From Aeromonas hydrophila subsp. hydrophila ATCC 7966 (GTDB lineage: Bacteria; Pseudomonadota; Gammaproteobacteria; Enterobacterales; Aeromonadaceae), in assembly GCF_000014805.1 (NCBI RefSeq), contig NC_008570.1:1555001-1619000 (forward strand): a stretch of DNA of 64,000 nt. Direction: 5' to 3'. The notes beneath the pieces are model-generated. The model saw nothing but the letters and a program-made list of their open reading frames with translations. It was not told the origin of the DNA and did not search any database. Positions within the stretch are counted from its first letter, which is position 1. Every line of letters begins with the position of its first letter. Shown piece after piece: positions 7,896 through 16,428 of the stretch. A program made the translations under genes and the position numbers.

Positions 7896-9098
7896 ATGGC
7901 CAATACAGACTCCTTTGATTTTGATCGCGTCGTCGATCGCCACGGCACCTACTGCACCCAGTGGGACTATGTGGCCGACCGCTTCGGCCACGCCGACCTG
8001 CTCCCCTTTACCATCTCCGACATGGATGTCGAGACAGCCCCCTGCATTCGCGCGGCCCTGGCCAAGCGCCTTGAGCACGGGGTCTTTGGCTACAGCCGCT
8101 GGAATCACGACGACTTCAAGGGGGCGGTGAGCAACTGGTTTGCCAGCCGTTACGGGGCGCAGCTCGACCCTGACACCCTAGTCTACGGCCCCTCGGTCAT
8201 CTACATCATCGCCCAGCTGGTGAGCCTCTGGTCTGCGCCCGGCGAAGGCGTGCTGGTACATACCCCCGCCTACGATGCCTTCGGCAATATGCTGGCCGCC
8301 AACGACAGGGTGCTGCTGCCTTGCCCGCTCAAAAAAACAGAGGGGAGTTACCAGATCGACTGGCAATGCTTCGAGCAGCAAGCGGCCCGCTCCGATTGCC
8401 GGATTTTGCTGCTGTGCAGCCCCCACAACCCCACCGGCCGGGTCTGGACGCGGGATGAACTCGGCCGGATGGCCGCCATCTGCCAGCGCTACGGGGTCAA
8501 GGTTATCTCGGACGACATCCATATGGATGTGAGCTTTGCCCGCTACCTGCCCTGGAGCGAGGTAGCAGAGGACGAGAGCTGGGCGCTGGTGAGCTCGGGT
8601 TCCAAATCCTTCAATATTCCGGCCCTTGGCGGCGCCTACGCCTTTATTGCCAACGCCGAGGCTCGGGCCGCCTATCTGCAGCGGCTCAAGGCGGCCCATG
8701 GCCTCTCATCGCCCCCCATTCTCGGGGTGCTGGCCCATATCAGCGCCTATCGGAGCGGCGGCGCCTGGCTTGATGCGCTCAAAACCTATCTGCACGGCAA
8801 CCTGACCCAGGTGGCTGCACGGCTAAACGCCGCCTTCCCCACCATCGACTATCGTGTGCCCGAGGGGACCTATCTCGCCTGGATTAACTTGAGCTGCCTT
8901 GGCATCGACACCACCGAGCGGATGGATGCGCTGCAAACCTTGCTGGTGGAAAAATACCGGGTCGCCATCATGCGCGGCGACACCTATGGCCCGGAAGGCA
9001 CTGGCTATCTTCGCCTCAACGTCGGCTGCCCTCGCTCGAAAGTAGAGAAAGGCCTAGACGCCCTTATCAGCGCACTGCAAGAGCTGCTGGCCAGATAG
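7896..9098 (+). CDS. malY: MalY/PatB pyridoxal-phosphate C-S lyase
   Basis: This 400-residue fold-type I PLP enzyme of the MalY/PatB group splits cystathionine or cysteine C-S bonds (beta-lyase). The PLP lysine lies in SSGSKSFNIPALGG (about residue 233), and the aspartate that contacts the pyridine nitrogen is in the VISDDIHMDV region. Early residues include the family motif FTISDMDV. In E. coli MalY also antagonises the maltose activator MalT, independent of catalysis. Whether that holds here is unknown. It is the second gene of malXY and is followed by a hairpin terminator. Confidence 0.92.
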   Translation: MANTDSFDFDRVVDRHGTYCTQWDYVADRFGHADLLPFTISDMDVETAPCIRAALAKRLEHGVFGYSRWNHDDFKGAVSNWFASRYGAQLDPDTLVYGPSVIYIIAQLVSLWSAPGEGVLVHTPAYDAFGNMLAANDRVLLPCPLKKTEGSYQIDWQCFEQQAARSDCRILLLCSPHNPTGRVWTRDELGRMAAICQRYGVKVISDDIHMDVSFARYLPWSEVAEDESWALVSSGSKSFNIPALGGAYAFIANAEARAAYLQRLKAAHGLSSPPILGVLAHISAYRSGGAWLDALKTYLHGNLTQVAARLNAAFPTIDYRVPEGTYLAWINLSCLGIDTTERMDALQTLLVEKYRVAIMRGDTYGPEGTGYLRLNVGCPRSKVEKGLDALISALQELLAR

Positions 9099-9102
9099 CG
9101 CG

Positions 9103-9130
9103 CCGCCGCCCTCGGGCGGCGGTTGCTATT
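9103..9130 (+). terminator. Terminator after malY
   Basis: A GC hairpin (CCGCCGCC, loop, GGCGGCGG at 9103-9122) is followed by a weak T-containing stretch. It lies between the convergent malY and the membrane protein gene. Confidence 0.5.
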
Positions 9131-9905
9131 TCGAGGCGGCCTTGTCAGGCCGATAGCGGGTCTCTTCTATCTGATCAAAGCGGAGGATCAGGGTATCACC
9201 CCCCTTGAGGCGATAGGCACAGTGGGAAGCGTTGCAGGCGATGCGGATATGGGGCTCATCCCCGAGCATAAGCGACTGACTATGGGCCTCTGTCTGCGGC
9301 CACTTGTTTTGCTCGAGGCGGGTGATCTGTGTTTGTGCCTCTTCAACACCTTTCACAAAGAACCAGAGCGCACCCATGACGGGGATCAATATGGATAACG
9401 ACAAGAAGGCAAATTTGTAATAGTTATTCCCCATCCAAACAAATGCTCTGAAAAGAGAGGGGGCGGGGTAGCGTCCAATCTTTTTGGCTCTTTTGATCAG
9501 CCAACGATAGAACATTGAGCTTTGCCACAGCCATGTGAGATGAATTCGCCAGCGAGCGCAGATGAGTAGGGTGATCGCCACTGAAAAAATCGTGAAGATG
9601 CTACCCAATACAGGCCACATCCAGGGTTTGAGCATATTGAGAGTCGTGAGAAGGCCAAGGGCCAGCAGATAATCCGCCGGTGGAGAAAATTCGGCATAGT
9701 CGAGGTTAAACGCCAGAGTATAGCCATAGTGATAGGCCATCCCCAGGAGGTAGGTCGCTGCTGTCAGGGCAGGAATGGCCGCCACGATCAATCCCGCAAA
9801 GCGCCAAGTCGTCCCCTTTTCTTCGGGTTCCAGCTCAGCATTGCGCAATGTTTTTATATGTTGGCGAAGCCAGCGCCAACGGGCGGCGGCTGTTCGGTCA
9901 CTCAC
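9126..9905 (-). CDS. Membrane protein of unknown function
   Basis: The product has 259 residues with about four predicted membrane segments: two in the first third (LIVAAIPALTAATYLLGM; YLLALGLLTTLNML), one around VLGSIFTIFSVAITLLI, and one near FLSLSILIPVMGALWFFV. A periplasmic or cytoplasmic C-terminal domain of about 80 residues contains one CNASHC pair. A GTG at 9905 was chosen over the GTG at 9920 because AAGGGA lies six bases before it. Family not recognised. It is convergent with malY and transcribed toward it. Confidence 0.65.
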   Translation of the reverse strand: MSDRTAAARWRWLRQHIKTLRNAELEPEEKGTTWRFAGLIVAAIPALTAATYLLGMAYHYGYTLAFNLDYAEFSPPADYLLALGLLTTLNMLKPWMWPVLGSIFTIFSVAITLLICARWRIHLTWLWQSSMFYRWLIKRAKKIGRYPAPSLFRAFVWMGNNYYKFAFLSLSILIPVMGALWFFVKGVEEAQTQITRLEQNKWPQTEAHSQSLMLGDEPHIRIACNASHCAYRLKGGDTLILRFDQIEETRYRPDKAASK

Positions 9906-9944
9906 TGGGCGTCCCTTCACTCATCTAGTTGATATAGGAATCCG

Positions 9945-10232
9945 TCAGAGAATGGCGCGGCTGCGAAACAGCACCTTGCCACAGGCCAGGCAGGTGTGGC
10001 GCAAACGGTAATCGCCGGCGCCGGTCAGCGGCTGAAATAGCACCTTGTGAGAGCCGCAGGCACAGCAGCTGGCGTTTTCACTATCGTCGGTGGCGCATTC
10101 GGGATGGCGGGCGAGGTACTCGGGCAGAGTGGGCAGCTTGTCCCAGTCGGGTTGGGTCACCGCGCGATTCTTGAGAATGATGCCGGCGGTCACCAGACCC
10201 GCCAGGGTGAGCAGTACGTCCGTCAATTCCAT
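9945..10232 (-). CDS. Small membrane-anchored protein with CxxC pairs
   Basis: The product has 95 residues. The N-terminus (LLTLAGLVTAGIIL) is one hydrophobic anchor. The rest contains CCACG and CLACG, spaced about 25 residues apart, resembling a zinc ribbon. The ATG at 10232 has GGAG nine bases upstream; a longer frame to 10424 would run through the PTS terminator and is rejected. The function is unknown. Its position between the PTS gene and the membrane protein gene gives no clear clue. Confidence 0.65.
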   Translation of the reverse strand: MELTDVLLTLAGLVTAGIILKNRAVTQPDWDKLPTLPEYLARHPECATDDSENASCCACGSHKVLFQPLTGAGDYRLRHTCLACGKVLFRSRAIL

Positions 10233-10380
10233 CAGTGCAAGGCTCCATCCAGGTGCGGTCGCGAGGCCGGCTGGCATGCGAAGGCACAATATGGCTCCTA
10301 TCTTATCGATCCTGAGGGGGAGGGCGCTATCCCCGTTCGGGCGGCTGACGAGCAGGGTTTGCTGTTGCCTGATACCGAGA

Positions 10381-10404
10381 TAAAAGAAGGGGCCCTTGGC
10401 CCCC
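10381..10404 (-). terminator. Terminator of the PTS permease gene
   Basis: On the minus strand, GGGGCC and GGCCCC arms with a 3-base loop (10389-10403) are followed by TTCTTTTATC. It lies 29 bp after the stop of the EIIABC gene. Confidence 0.75.
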
Positions 10405-10432
10405 TCTGTCGTAGGTACTCTCAAGTCCGTTA

Positions 10433-12313
10433 TCAGGCCACCTGGCGCCCCGGCTGGGTGCGGGCCAGCAGCCCTTCCGGGTTGTGGATTGCCTCCCGGG
10501 TCTTGACGTCTATGACCTCGATATGGGCGAAGCGCTCCTTGTTCTTGATGGCCACGTCGTGGGCCAGGATGACGCAGCGGGCGTTGGCCACGTCTTTGGG
10601 CGTAATGCGGTTGATGATGCCGTTGGCGCCCTGGGTTTCCACTTTCAGCTTGATGCCGGCCTTGGCGGCCGCTTTTTGCAGACTCTTGGCGGCCAGGAAG
10701 GTGTGGGCCACGCCGGAGGGGCAGGCGGTGATGGCCAGCACTTCGGCTTCCCCTTCCGCCTCGATGATCTGGTACTCCTCCAGGCGCTCGTTGCTCTCTT
10801 CGGTGTCGCTGACCGGCTTTTTCAGCAGGTTGACGATAAGGGCCGTGGTGAGGGCGCCGAGCAGGGTGCCGAGGATATAGCCCATCTTGCCCTCCACTAC
10901 CGGCAGCACGATCCAGCCGCCCCAGGGGGCGTGGTTGATGCTGTGCATCATGAAACCGGTGATGTTGCCGACGATGCCGCCTGCGACGATGGCCGGGATG
11001 ACCCGCACCGGGTCGGCGGCGGCAAACGGAATGGCCCCCTCGCTGATGCCGATCATGCCCATGATGGCGGCCGCCTTGCCCGCTTCACGTTCCTCTTTCT
11101 TGTAGCGCTTGGGCGAGAGCAGAGTTGCCAGCGCCATGCCGAGCGGTGGCACGCAGATGGCGATGCCGACCCCGCCCATCAGCCAGGGCTGGGTGTTGAC
11201 CTGGGTCTGGGCGAACAGGGTAGCCACCTTGTTGATGGGGCCGCCCATGTCAAAGGCGGTCATGCCACCGAGGATGGCACCCAGCATCACCTTGCCGGAG
11301 CCCGCCATGCTGGAGAGCCAGTGGTTCATCCCTTCCATCATGGCGGCGATGGGGGCGCCGATGACCCACATGACGATGCCGCACACCAGAAAGGTGCCGA
11401 TGAGGGGATAGATGAAGATGGAGCCGAGCGAACTCATGGAGTCCGGTAGTTTTATGCGTTTGAGCTGGTTGACGATGAGGCCGGCGATAAAGCCCACCAG
11501 GATGGCGCCGAGAAAACCGGTGTGAAACTGCTGCACTGCAATCCAGGAGCCGATCATGCCGGGGGCCAGGCCCGGTTTGTCCGCCATGGAGTAGGCGATG
11601 TAGCCGCCCAGCACGGCGGTAAACAGGGTGAGCCCGGCAATCCCCATGTCGGCCATGTCCTTGAGCACGCCCGCCTCGGGCACGGCGCCCTTGCCGCTGA
11701 TCATCACCGACAGCGACAGCAGCACGCCCCCCGCGACGATGAAGGGGATCATGTGGGAGGTGCCGAACAGCAGGTGCTGCTTGAGGGTGTTGAGCTGGGC
11801 CTTGATGCCGCGCTCCTGCGCCTCCGCCGGCTGGGCGGGTTGCGCCCGGGCAGGGGCTGCGGATGGCCCTGGTGCGGCCAGCAAGGCGAGTACCTCGGTG
11901 CGGCTGGTGGCCGCCTGCATGCTGGCGATGAAACCGGGTTCCAGCAGCTTGGTGGAGAGCTCGGCCAGCACCTCGATATGGTGGTTGGCGCCGCCCGCCG
12001 GGGAGGCAATCATGAAGAACAGCCTGGAGGGCTCGCCATCTTCGGCGCCGTAGTCGATGCCCTGGCGGCTGATGCCGACCACGATGGCGGGTTCTCGCAC
12101 CGCCTCGCTCTTGGCGTGGGGCAGGGCGACCCCCTGCTCGAAGCCGGTGTTGTCCAGCTCCTCTCGCGCCCAGAGGTCGCGGATAAACTGATCCTGACTG
12201 GCTATCTTGCCGCTGGCCTTGAGCCTGGCGGCCAGTTCGACAAACAGCGCCTGCTTGTCGCGGGCCGCAAGATCGAGGCAGATCAATCCTTCATCTATCA
12301 GGGTGGTGAGCAT
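10433..12313 (-). CDS. PTS fructose-family permease, EIIA-EIIC-EIIB fusion
   Basis: This 626-residue three-domain permease runs EIIA (about 1-145, phospho-histidine H66 in GVALPHAKS), an Ala/Pro-rich linker, EIIC (about 165-490, including the GISEGAIPFAAADP motif) and EIIB (about 515-610, phospho-cysteine near C531 in ITACPSGVAHTFLAAK). It imports and phosphorylates a fructose- or mannosylglycerate-like sugar. The specificity is not determined by sequence reading. The order A-C-B differs from the A-B-C order I associate with E. coli MngA. The start at 12313 matches the paralogue at the left edge, with GGAGAGAAC upstream. A CRP-like site and a shared block lie upstream. Confidence 0.9.
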   Translation of the reverse strand: MLTTLIDEGLICLDLAARDKQALFVELAARLKASGKIASQDQFIRDLWAREELDNTGFEQGVALPHAKSEAVREPAIVVGISRQGIDYGAEDGEPSRLFFMIASPAGGANHHIEVLAELSTKLLEPGFIASMQAATSRTEVLALLAAPGPSAAPARAQPAQPAEAQERGIKAQLNTLKQHLLFGTSHMIPFIVAGGVLLSLSVMISGKGAVPEAGVLKDMADMGIAGLTLFTAVLGGYIAYSMADKPGLAPGMIGSWIAVQQFHTGFLGAILVGFIAGLIVNQLKRIKLPDSMSSLGSIFIYPLIGTFLVCGIVMWVIGAPIAAMMEGMNHWLSSMAGSGKVMLGAILGGMTAFDMGGPINKVATLFAQTQVNTQPWLMGGVGIAICVPPLGMALATLLSPKRYKKEEREAGKAAAIMGMIGISEGAIPFAAADPVRVIPAIVAGGIVGNITGFMMHSINHAPWGGWIVLPVVEGKMGYILGTLLGALTTALIVNLLKKPVSDTEESNERLEEYQIIEAEGEAEVLAITACPSGVAHTFLAAKSLQKAAAKAGIKLKVETQGANGIINRITPKDVANARCVILAHDVAIKNKERFAHIEVIDVKTREAIHNPEGLLARTQPGRQVA

Positions 12314-12416
12314 GGTTCTCTCCTGGCTGGTGCCGTCCGAATGGAGCTGGTCCTGTTGAAAACGGTGGTGCAACGGGTTGACCTGCCTATTGTTTCTCCC
12401 AGAGGGCTTGGCCGAA

Positions 12417-12451
12417 ATCGGACATATGTGCCCTTTACTGGATTTTTGTGC
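12417..12451 (-). promoter_or_regulatory. Conserved block upstream of the PTS permease gene
   Basis: It carries the same words as 432-466 (GCACAAAAATCCAGTA and TGTCCGAT on the minus strand), with identical 19-bp offset between their starts. The conservation between two diverged upstream regions suggests a common regulator or core promoter. Confidence 0.55.
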
Positions 12452-12465
12452 CGACGGTGCCTGCC

Positions 12466-12481
12466 TGTGACCCTGCTCGCA
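12466..12481 (-). promoter_or_regulatory. CRP-like site upstream of the PTS permease gene
   Basis: TGTGA-N6-TCGCA, identical in its core positions to the site at 481-496 and at the same 30-bp offset from the conserved block. Confidence 0.6.
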
Positions 12482-13049
12482 TTTTGTCCTGCCTGTACGG
12501 GGGAACTGGTTTTTATAATAATGCATTTCAAAACAGTCGATTATTTTTAATCTTAGTGCGGCTGATGACCAATAAGTGGTGAGCCTGAATGCTGTCGGCA
12601 GGCGACGGGATGGAGATTTGTGCGCTCGAGCGGGCGGGAAAATTGTGAGCCGGTCGGCAAAAGCGGTGGCCTGGCCGTGGGGGATGCTCACGGTGGCGGG
12701 GTGGCAGGAAACGCAAGAAGGGGGGGATGAAAAATCAGTGCATAATCGGCCGATTGAAAAGGGTGTGCGGATTTGCAGTAGTATGCATTTAACTATTTGA
12801 TAATTAATATTTTGCATTTTCTTGGTCAGAGTGGGAAGAGGCGGTTTTGACCTCCTTTTGATGGCCTGTTGGGAGACGTTTAATCATTTTTTAGATTGCT
12901 TTTTGCATATCCAATCGTTTATTTAGTTGGACAGTTTTGGCAAACCGGAAGTCAAACCTGATGAACCGACAGGCCAACGCCCTTGATGCGGAGTGTGCCG
13001 TCAACCCGTTTTACTTGTCATGTTCACCTAGATGTAAGGAGACATCCCG
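12482..13049. other. Long AT-rich intergenic region
   Basis: No convincing gene is seen. The part around 12780-12930 is markedly AT-rich. The region probably holds the divergent promoters of the PTS gene and of the small gene at 13050, but no specific site was recognised. Confidence 0.4.
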
Positions 13050-13199
13050 ATGGAAAAACTGGTCCAAGAGATCGACACCATGCGCGAAGAGTTCAAGCAA
13101 CAGGAGCGCAAACAGGCCCACGACAAATGGCAGGCCAGGGTCGAAGAGCTGCAGCAGATCCGCGCTGAAGAGCCTCAGCCGGAGGCCGTGGAGGAGTGA
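13050..13199 (+). CDS. Small charged coiled-coil-like protein (49 aa)
   Basis: The ATG at 13050 is preceded by AAGGAG with nine bases of spacing. The 49-residue product is almost entirely charged and Gln-rich (MEKLVQEIDTMREEFKQQER at the start) and would form one amphipathic helix with an acidic tail (PEAVEE). The gene ends just before a strong bidirectional terminator, which supports it being expressed as a single unit. The family is not recognised. Confidence 0.65.
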   Translation: MEKLVQEIDTMREEFKQQERKQAHDKWQARVEELQQIRAEEPQPEAVEE

Positions 13200-13246
13200 T
13201 CCCGTGGCCAGCCCTGCGCTGATGCGCACGTGGCCCGGCAGAATGT

Positions 13247-13280
13247 AAAACCCCCGCCAGCACGGCGGGGGTTTTTTATT
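13247..13280. terminator. Bidirectional terminator
   Basis: AAAA-CCCCCGCC-AGCAC-GGCGGGGG-TTTTTT. It serves the 49-aa gene (plus) and the secreted protein gene (minus), which converge here. Confidence 0.88.
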
Positions 13281-13782
13281 GTGGTTCGATGGCGTTGTGG
13301 TTCTGCCATTGGCGCAGGCGCTGCTTGAGCGAGCCGTCGCCGGGCGGGATGAAGTCATCCATCAGGTAGCAGCGATTGTCGCCGCTCTTTTGAAAGTGGA
13401 GGCTGACGGTCTGCGGCTCTTTCTGGGTGTCGGAGAGGGCGAACAGATACTGCATCCTGACCGTTACCCCTTGCTCTTGCTCGTTGGCCAGGGTGAAGCT
13501 GACGGGTTCGCTCACCTCGCCATCCTGGGCGTTGATCCAGGGATCGGCATCGATGGCGCACACCTCGCCATCGGCGTTGCAGGCGGCCTCGCTGCTCAGC
13601 ACGGCGAAGAAGTCGGGGGTGAGCAGCGCCTTGAGCGGCGCCGGGTCGGCGTAATAGAAATCCTTGTGCTCGTTCCAGAACGCCTTGGCCAGCCTGAGCG
13701 CCACCCCCTTGTCACAGGCGGCATGCGCCGGGCTGCCCAGCAGCGCCAGCAGTAAAACGGATAATCCGCAGTAGCCTTTCAT
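13276..13782 (-). CDS. Secreted protein of unknown function
   Basis: The product has 168 residues, starting with a signal peptide (MKGYCGLSVLLLALLGSPAHA, cleavage likely after AHA at about residue 21). The mature part has four visible cysteines and a compact mixed fold with conserved-looking aromatic and acidic patches (LLTPDFFAVLSSEA, AIDADPW). Its size and pattern recall periplasmic DUF3828-type proteins, but that is only a resemblance. The ATG at 13782 is chosen because the signal peptide starts there. It is convergent with the 49-aa gene. Confidence 0.65.
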   Translation of the reverse strand: MKGYCGLSVLLLALLGSPAHAACDKGVALRLAKAFWNEHKDFYYADPAPLKALLTPDFFAVLSSEAACNADGEVCAIDADPWINAQDGEVSEPVSFTLANEQEQGVTVRMQYLFALSDTQKEPQTVSLHFQKSGDNRCYLMDDFIPPGDGSLKQRLRQWQNHNAIEPQ

Positions 13783-13964
13783 GATGTTCTTCCTGAACTG
13801 GTGCCGGGTGACTGTGGTGGCCCCGGCGAGGGTCAAGGCGCAGTGATAGCCAGACGGGCATGATAGCCAACCCGGCAGAGGACGACAGCAGGATCTGATG
13901 AATTTATGCCGCACATCAAGAAATTTGTCGGCAGAAGGCAGGGGGGCGCGGTGGCTGAGACCGT

Positions 13965-13996
13965 CAAAAAACAAGGGCCATCCTGGATGGCCCTTG
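13965..13996 (-). terminator. Terminator of manA
   Basis: On the minus strand, ACAAGGGCCATCC and GGATGGCCCTTGT arms (13971-13996) are followed by TTTTTTGACGG. Confidence 0.85.
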
Positions 13997-14021
13997 TGGT
14001 CATGAGTCGATGCAGACCGGT

Positions 14022-15221
14022 TTAGCAGCGGTTGCCGGCGCGGGCGACCCGGCCCTCGGCCAGCAGCTGGTAGCGGCCGGTGGCGGCCGGGATAAAGGCG
14101 GACTGACCCTTCTCGAGACGCAGGGTGTCGTCATCGCGCTTGAGGATCACGGCCTCGTCGATGGCAAACAGGATCTCGGCGCTGGTGGTGGTGAGCTGGT
14201 GCTCGCCCGCCGGATAGACGCTGAAGGTGAAGTCCGGCACCGGCACCTCGAAGTGCTGCACCGCCCCTTCTATGCGGGGGGCAAGCAGGATCTGGTCGTC
14301 CGGCTTGGGTAAGCAGCGGGTGCAGGCCAACAGCTCGGCCACGTCTATGTACTTGGGGGTGAGCCCGGCGCGCAGCACGTTGTCGGAGTTGGCCATGATC
14401 TCAAGGCCAGTGCCGCGCACATAGGCGTGCGGGGTGCAGGCGTCCAGATACATTGCCTGACCGGGTTGCAGGGTCACCACGTTGAGCAAGAGCGGCGAGA
14501 ACAGCCCCACATCCCCCGGGTACTGGGCGGCCAGGCTGGTGATGAGAGCGAAGGTCTCTTCATCCTGATGCTCACCTGCATAGGCCAGCAGGCCCGCCAG
14601 TGCCTCCTCCTTGCGCGCCCCTTCCAGCACCAGCAACTGGTGGAAGAAGTGCTGCAGACCCGCTTCATTCTGGCTGGCGGCGAGGGCGGCAACCAGCTCG
14701 GCAAGGGCGGACAGCTTGATCCGCTCGAACAGCGCCAGGATGGCCGGGATGGCGCGAAAGCCGTTCATCGCCTGATAGGGGGTGAGGGCAAACACCAGCT
14801 CGGGCTTGTGGTTCGGGTCCTTGTAGTTGCGATTGGCTGCCTTGGACGAAATGCCGGCGGCCTCTTCCTTGGCAAAGCCCGCTTCGGCCTGCGCCTTGCT
14901 CGGGTGCACCTGAATGGAGAGGGCCTTCTCGGCGCACAGCACCTTGAACAGGAACGGCAGGCTGCCGAAGCGGGCCTGGGTGGCCTCGCCCAGCACGGCG
15001 GCGGGGGTGTTCTCTATCAGGGTCGAGAGCTTTTGCGCCTGCCCGGCCAGTACTACCTCGGAGCAGCCATTGGGGTGGGCACCCATCCAGAGCTCGGCCT
15101 GGGGCTTGCCCGCCGGATTGGGGATGCCAAACAGGGTGGTGAGGGCGTCATGGCTGCCCCAGTCGTAGCCTTGAATCGGATTTTGCATTGACAAAAAAGA
15201 GGGCAGATCGCGACTGCTCAT
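14022..15221 (-). CDS. manA: Mannose-6-phosphate isomerase, class I
   Basis: This 399-residue type I phosphomannose isomerase interconverts fructose-6-phosphate and mannose-6-phosphate using one zinc. Visible landmarks are QNPIQGYDWGSHDAL near the N-terminus, ELWMGAHPNGCS, the KVLCAEKALSIQVHPSK metal-site region (Q and H ligands), DPNHKPELVFAL, and the C-terminal YLDACTPHAYVRGTGLEIMANSDN motif. Length and order fit E. coli ManA. The start at 15221 has GAGG upstream; the internal Met at 15188 lacks such a site. It is divergent from an AraC-type gene and ends at a strong terminator, so it is monocistronic. Confidence 0.95.
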   Translation of the reverse strand: MSSRDLPSFLSMQNPIQGYDWGSHDALTTLFGIPNPAGKPQAELWMGAHPNGCSEVVLAGQAQKLSTLIENTPAAVLGEATQARFGSLPFLFKVLCAEKALSIQVHPSKAQAEAGFAKEEAAGISSKAANRNYKDPNHKPELVFALTPYQAMNGFRAIPAILALFERIKLSALAELVAALAASQNEAGLQHFFHQLLVLEGARKEEALAGLLAYAGEHQDEETFALITSLAAQYPGDVGLFSPLLLNVVTLQPGQAMYLDACTPHAYVRGTGLEIMANSDNVLRAGLTPKYIDVAELLACTRCLPKPDDQILLAPRIEGAVQHFEVPVPDFTFSVYPAGEHQLTTTSAEILFAIDEAVILKRDDDTLRLEKGQSAFIPAATGRYQLLAEGRVARAGNRC

Positions 15222-15350
15222 AAGGGATGCCTCATTTGGTGTGCAGAAAATCGGGTGCAGAAAAGGGTGGCATTGCTGCCGTGGACCGGACTATAACATG
15301 GGCGGTCGCGGGCACCGCAACCGCTTGCCTCTCTCTTGATCAGGATCAGC

Positions 15351-16226
15351 ATGTCTCTTGTCTTCAGCCAGTTGCTCGATGGCGCCCTCCACGAGCAGGC
15401 CCCCTTCGACCAGATCTGGTTTGCCCAGGATCAGGGGGTACCGCCCGGTTTCAGCTATCAGGTCAACTTTCCCCGCCTCGAGCTGGTGTTCAGCGGCGAG
15501 TATCGCAACCAGATCTGGGACAGGGAGCAGGGCTGCCAGGAGATCTGCATCGCCCCGGGGCAGGCGCTCTACATCCCCCCCAACGGCTGGAACAAGCCGC
15601 TCTGGACCACCGACTGCTCGGTGTTGAGCCTGCTGTTCGGCAAGCGCCAGCTCGGCTTCAGTCTGGTGAGCAAGCGGCGGGAAGACCCTGACTTCTTTGA
15701 CGTACAAAAGCACAGCATCATGGCCCGGGCCGGCCATGTGAACGAACACATACTGGCGGCGCTCAACGTGCTGACAGAGGATCCCGCTCGCTCCCCCACC
15801 GACAATCACCTGCTGCAGGCGCTGCTCACCAGCGTGCGTCAGCTGCTGGCCGAGTCCACCTTCGAGCGGCCGCGGGGGGCCGAGCTGTTTCACGGGATCT
15901 GCATCTATATCCAGGAGAACTTTCACCGCCCCATCAGCCGGGATTCGATCGCCCATCGCTTCAACGTCTCGGCCAGCCACCTGTCGCACCTGTTTCGCGA
16001 GCAGGGGCACATGCGCCTGGCCGATTACATCAGCTGGGTGCGCATCGATCGGGCCAAGTTCATGCTCAAGAAATACCGCTTTCGCCTTGAAGAGGTGGCC
16101 AGCCGCTGTGGTTACAGCGATGTGAACTATTTTTGCCGGGTGTTCAAGCAGAAGACCGGGCTGACCCCCTCCCAGTACCGGGCACTCAGCCAGCCGCAGG
16201 GGCAGGCCGAGGGGCTGGCGGGATAA
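15351..16226 (+). CDS. AraC family transcriptional regulator
   Basis: This 291-residue regulator has an N-terminal cupin-like sensing domain (about residues 10-100, with IAPGQALYIPPNGWNKP) and a C-terminal AraC double helix-turn-helix (about 185-285). The domain reads SRDSIAHRFNVSASHLSHLFRE and later YSDVNYFCRVFKQKTGLTPSQYR. The ATG at 15351 follows AGGA with seven bases of spacing. It is divergent from manA with a 129-bp intergenic region, so manA or a sugar operon elsewhere is the likely target. The inducer is unknown. Confidence 0.87.
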   Translation: MSLVFSQLLDGALHEQAPFDQIWFAQDQGVPPGFSYQVNFPRLELVFSGEYRNQIWDREQGCQEICIAPGQALYIPPNGWNKPLWTTDCSVLSLLFGKRQLGFSLVSKRREDPDFFDVQKHSIMARAGHVNEHILAALNVLTEDPARSPTDNHLLQALLTSVRQLLAESTFERPRGAELFHGICIYIQENFHRPISRDSIAHRFNVSASHLSHLFREQGHMRLADYISWVRIDRAKFMLKKYRFRLEEVASRCGYSDVNYFCRVFKQKTGLTPSQYRALSQPQGQAEGLAG

Positions 16227-16428
16227 GCAGGGATGCTGCTGGAGCCTGTCCGAGTCAGGTGCCGGCGGGCCTGCTTCGGATCCGGAGCAGGCAGAAGGGA
16301 CGCATTGTGATCCAGTGCGCGACTATGGTCTGACATGCGTGCTCGCCATTTGATTCTGCAAATGGATGGGCTTAAGATGGCCGCGCGCAACTTACAGATT
16401 GATAACAAACGGAAGTTAGGAGATGCCG

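Noticed and set aside
10233..10424. N-terminal extension of the small CxxC protein to 10424
   Set aside because: It would run through the PTS terminator hairpin. The ATG at 10232 has its own GGAG site and directly starts the membrane anchor.
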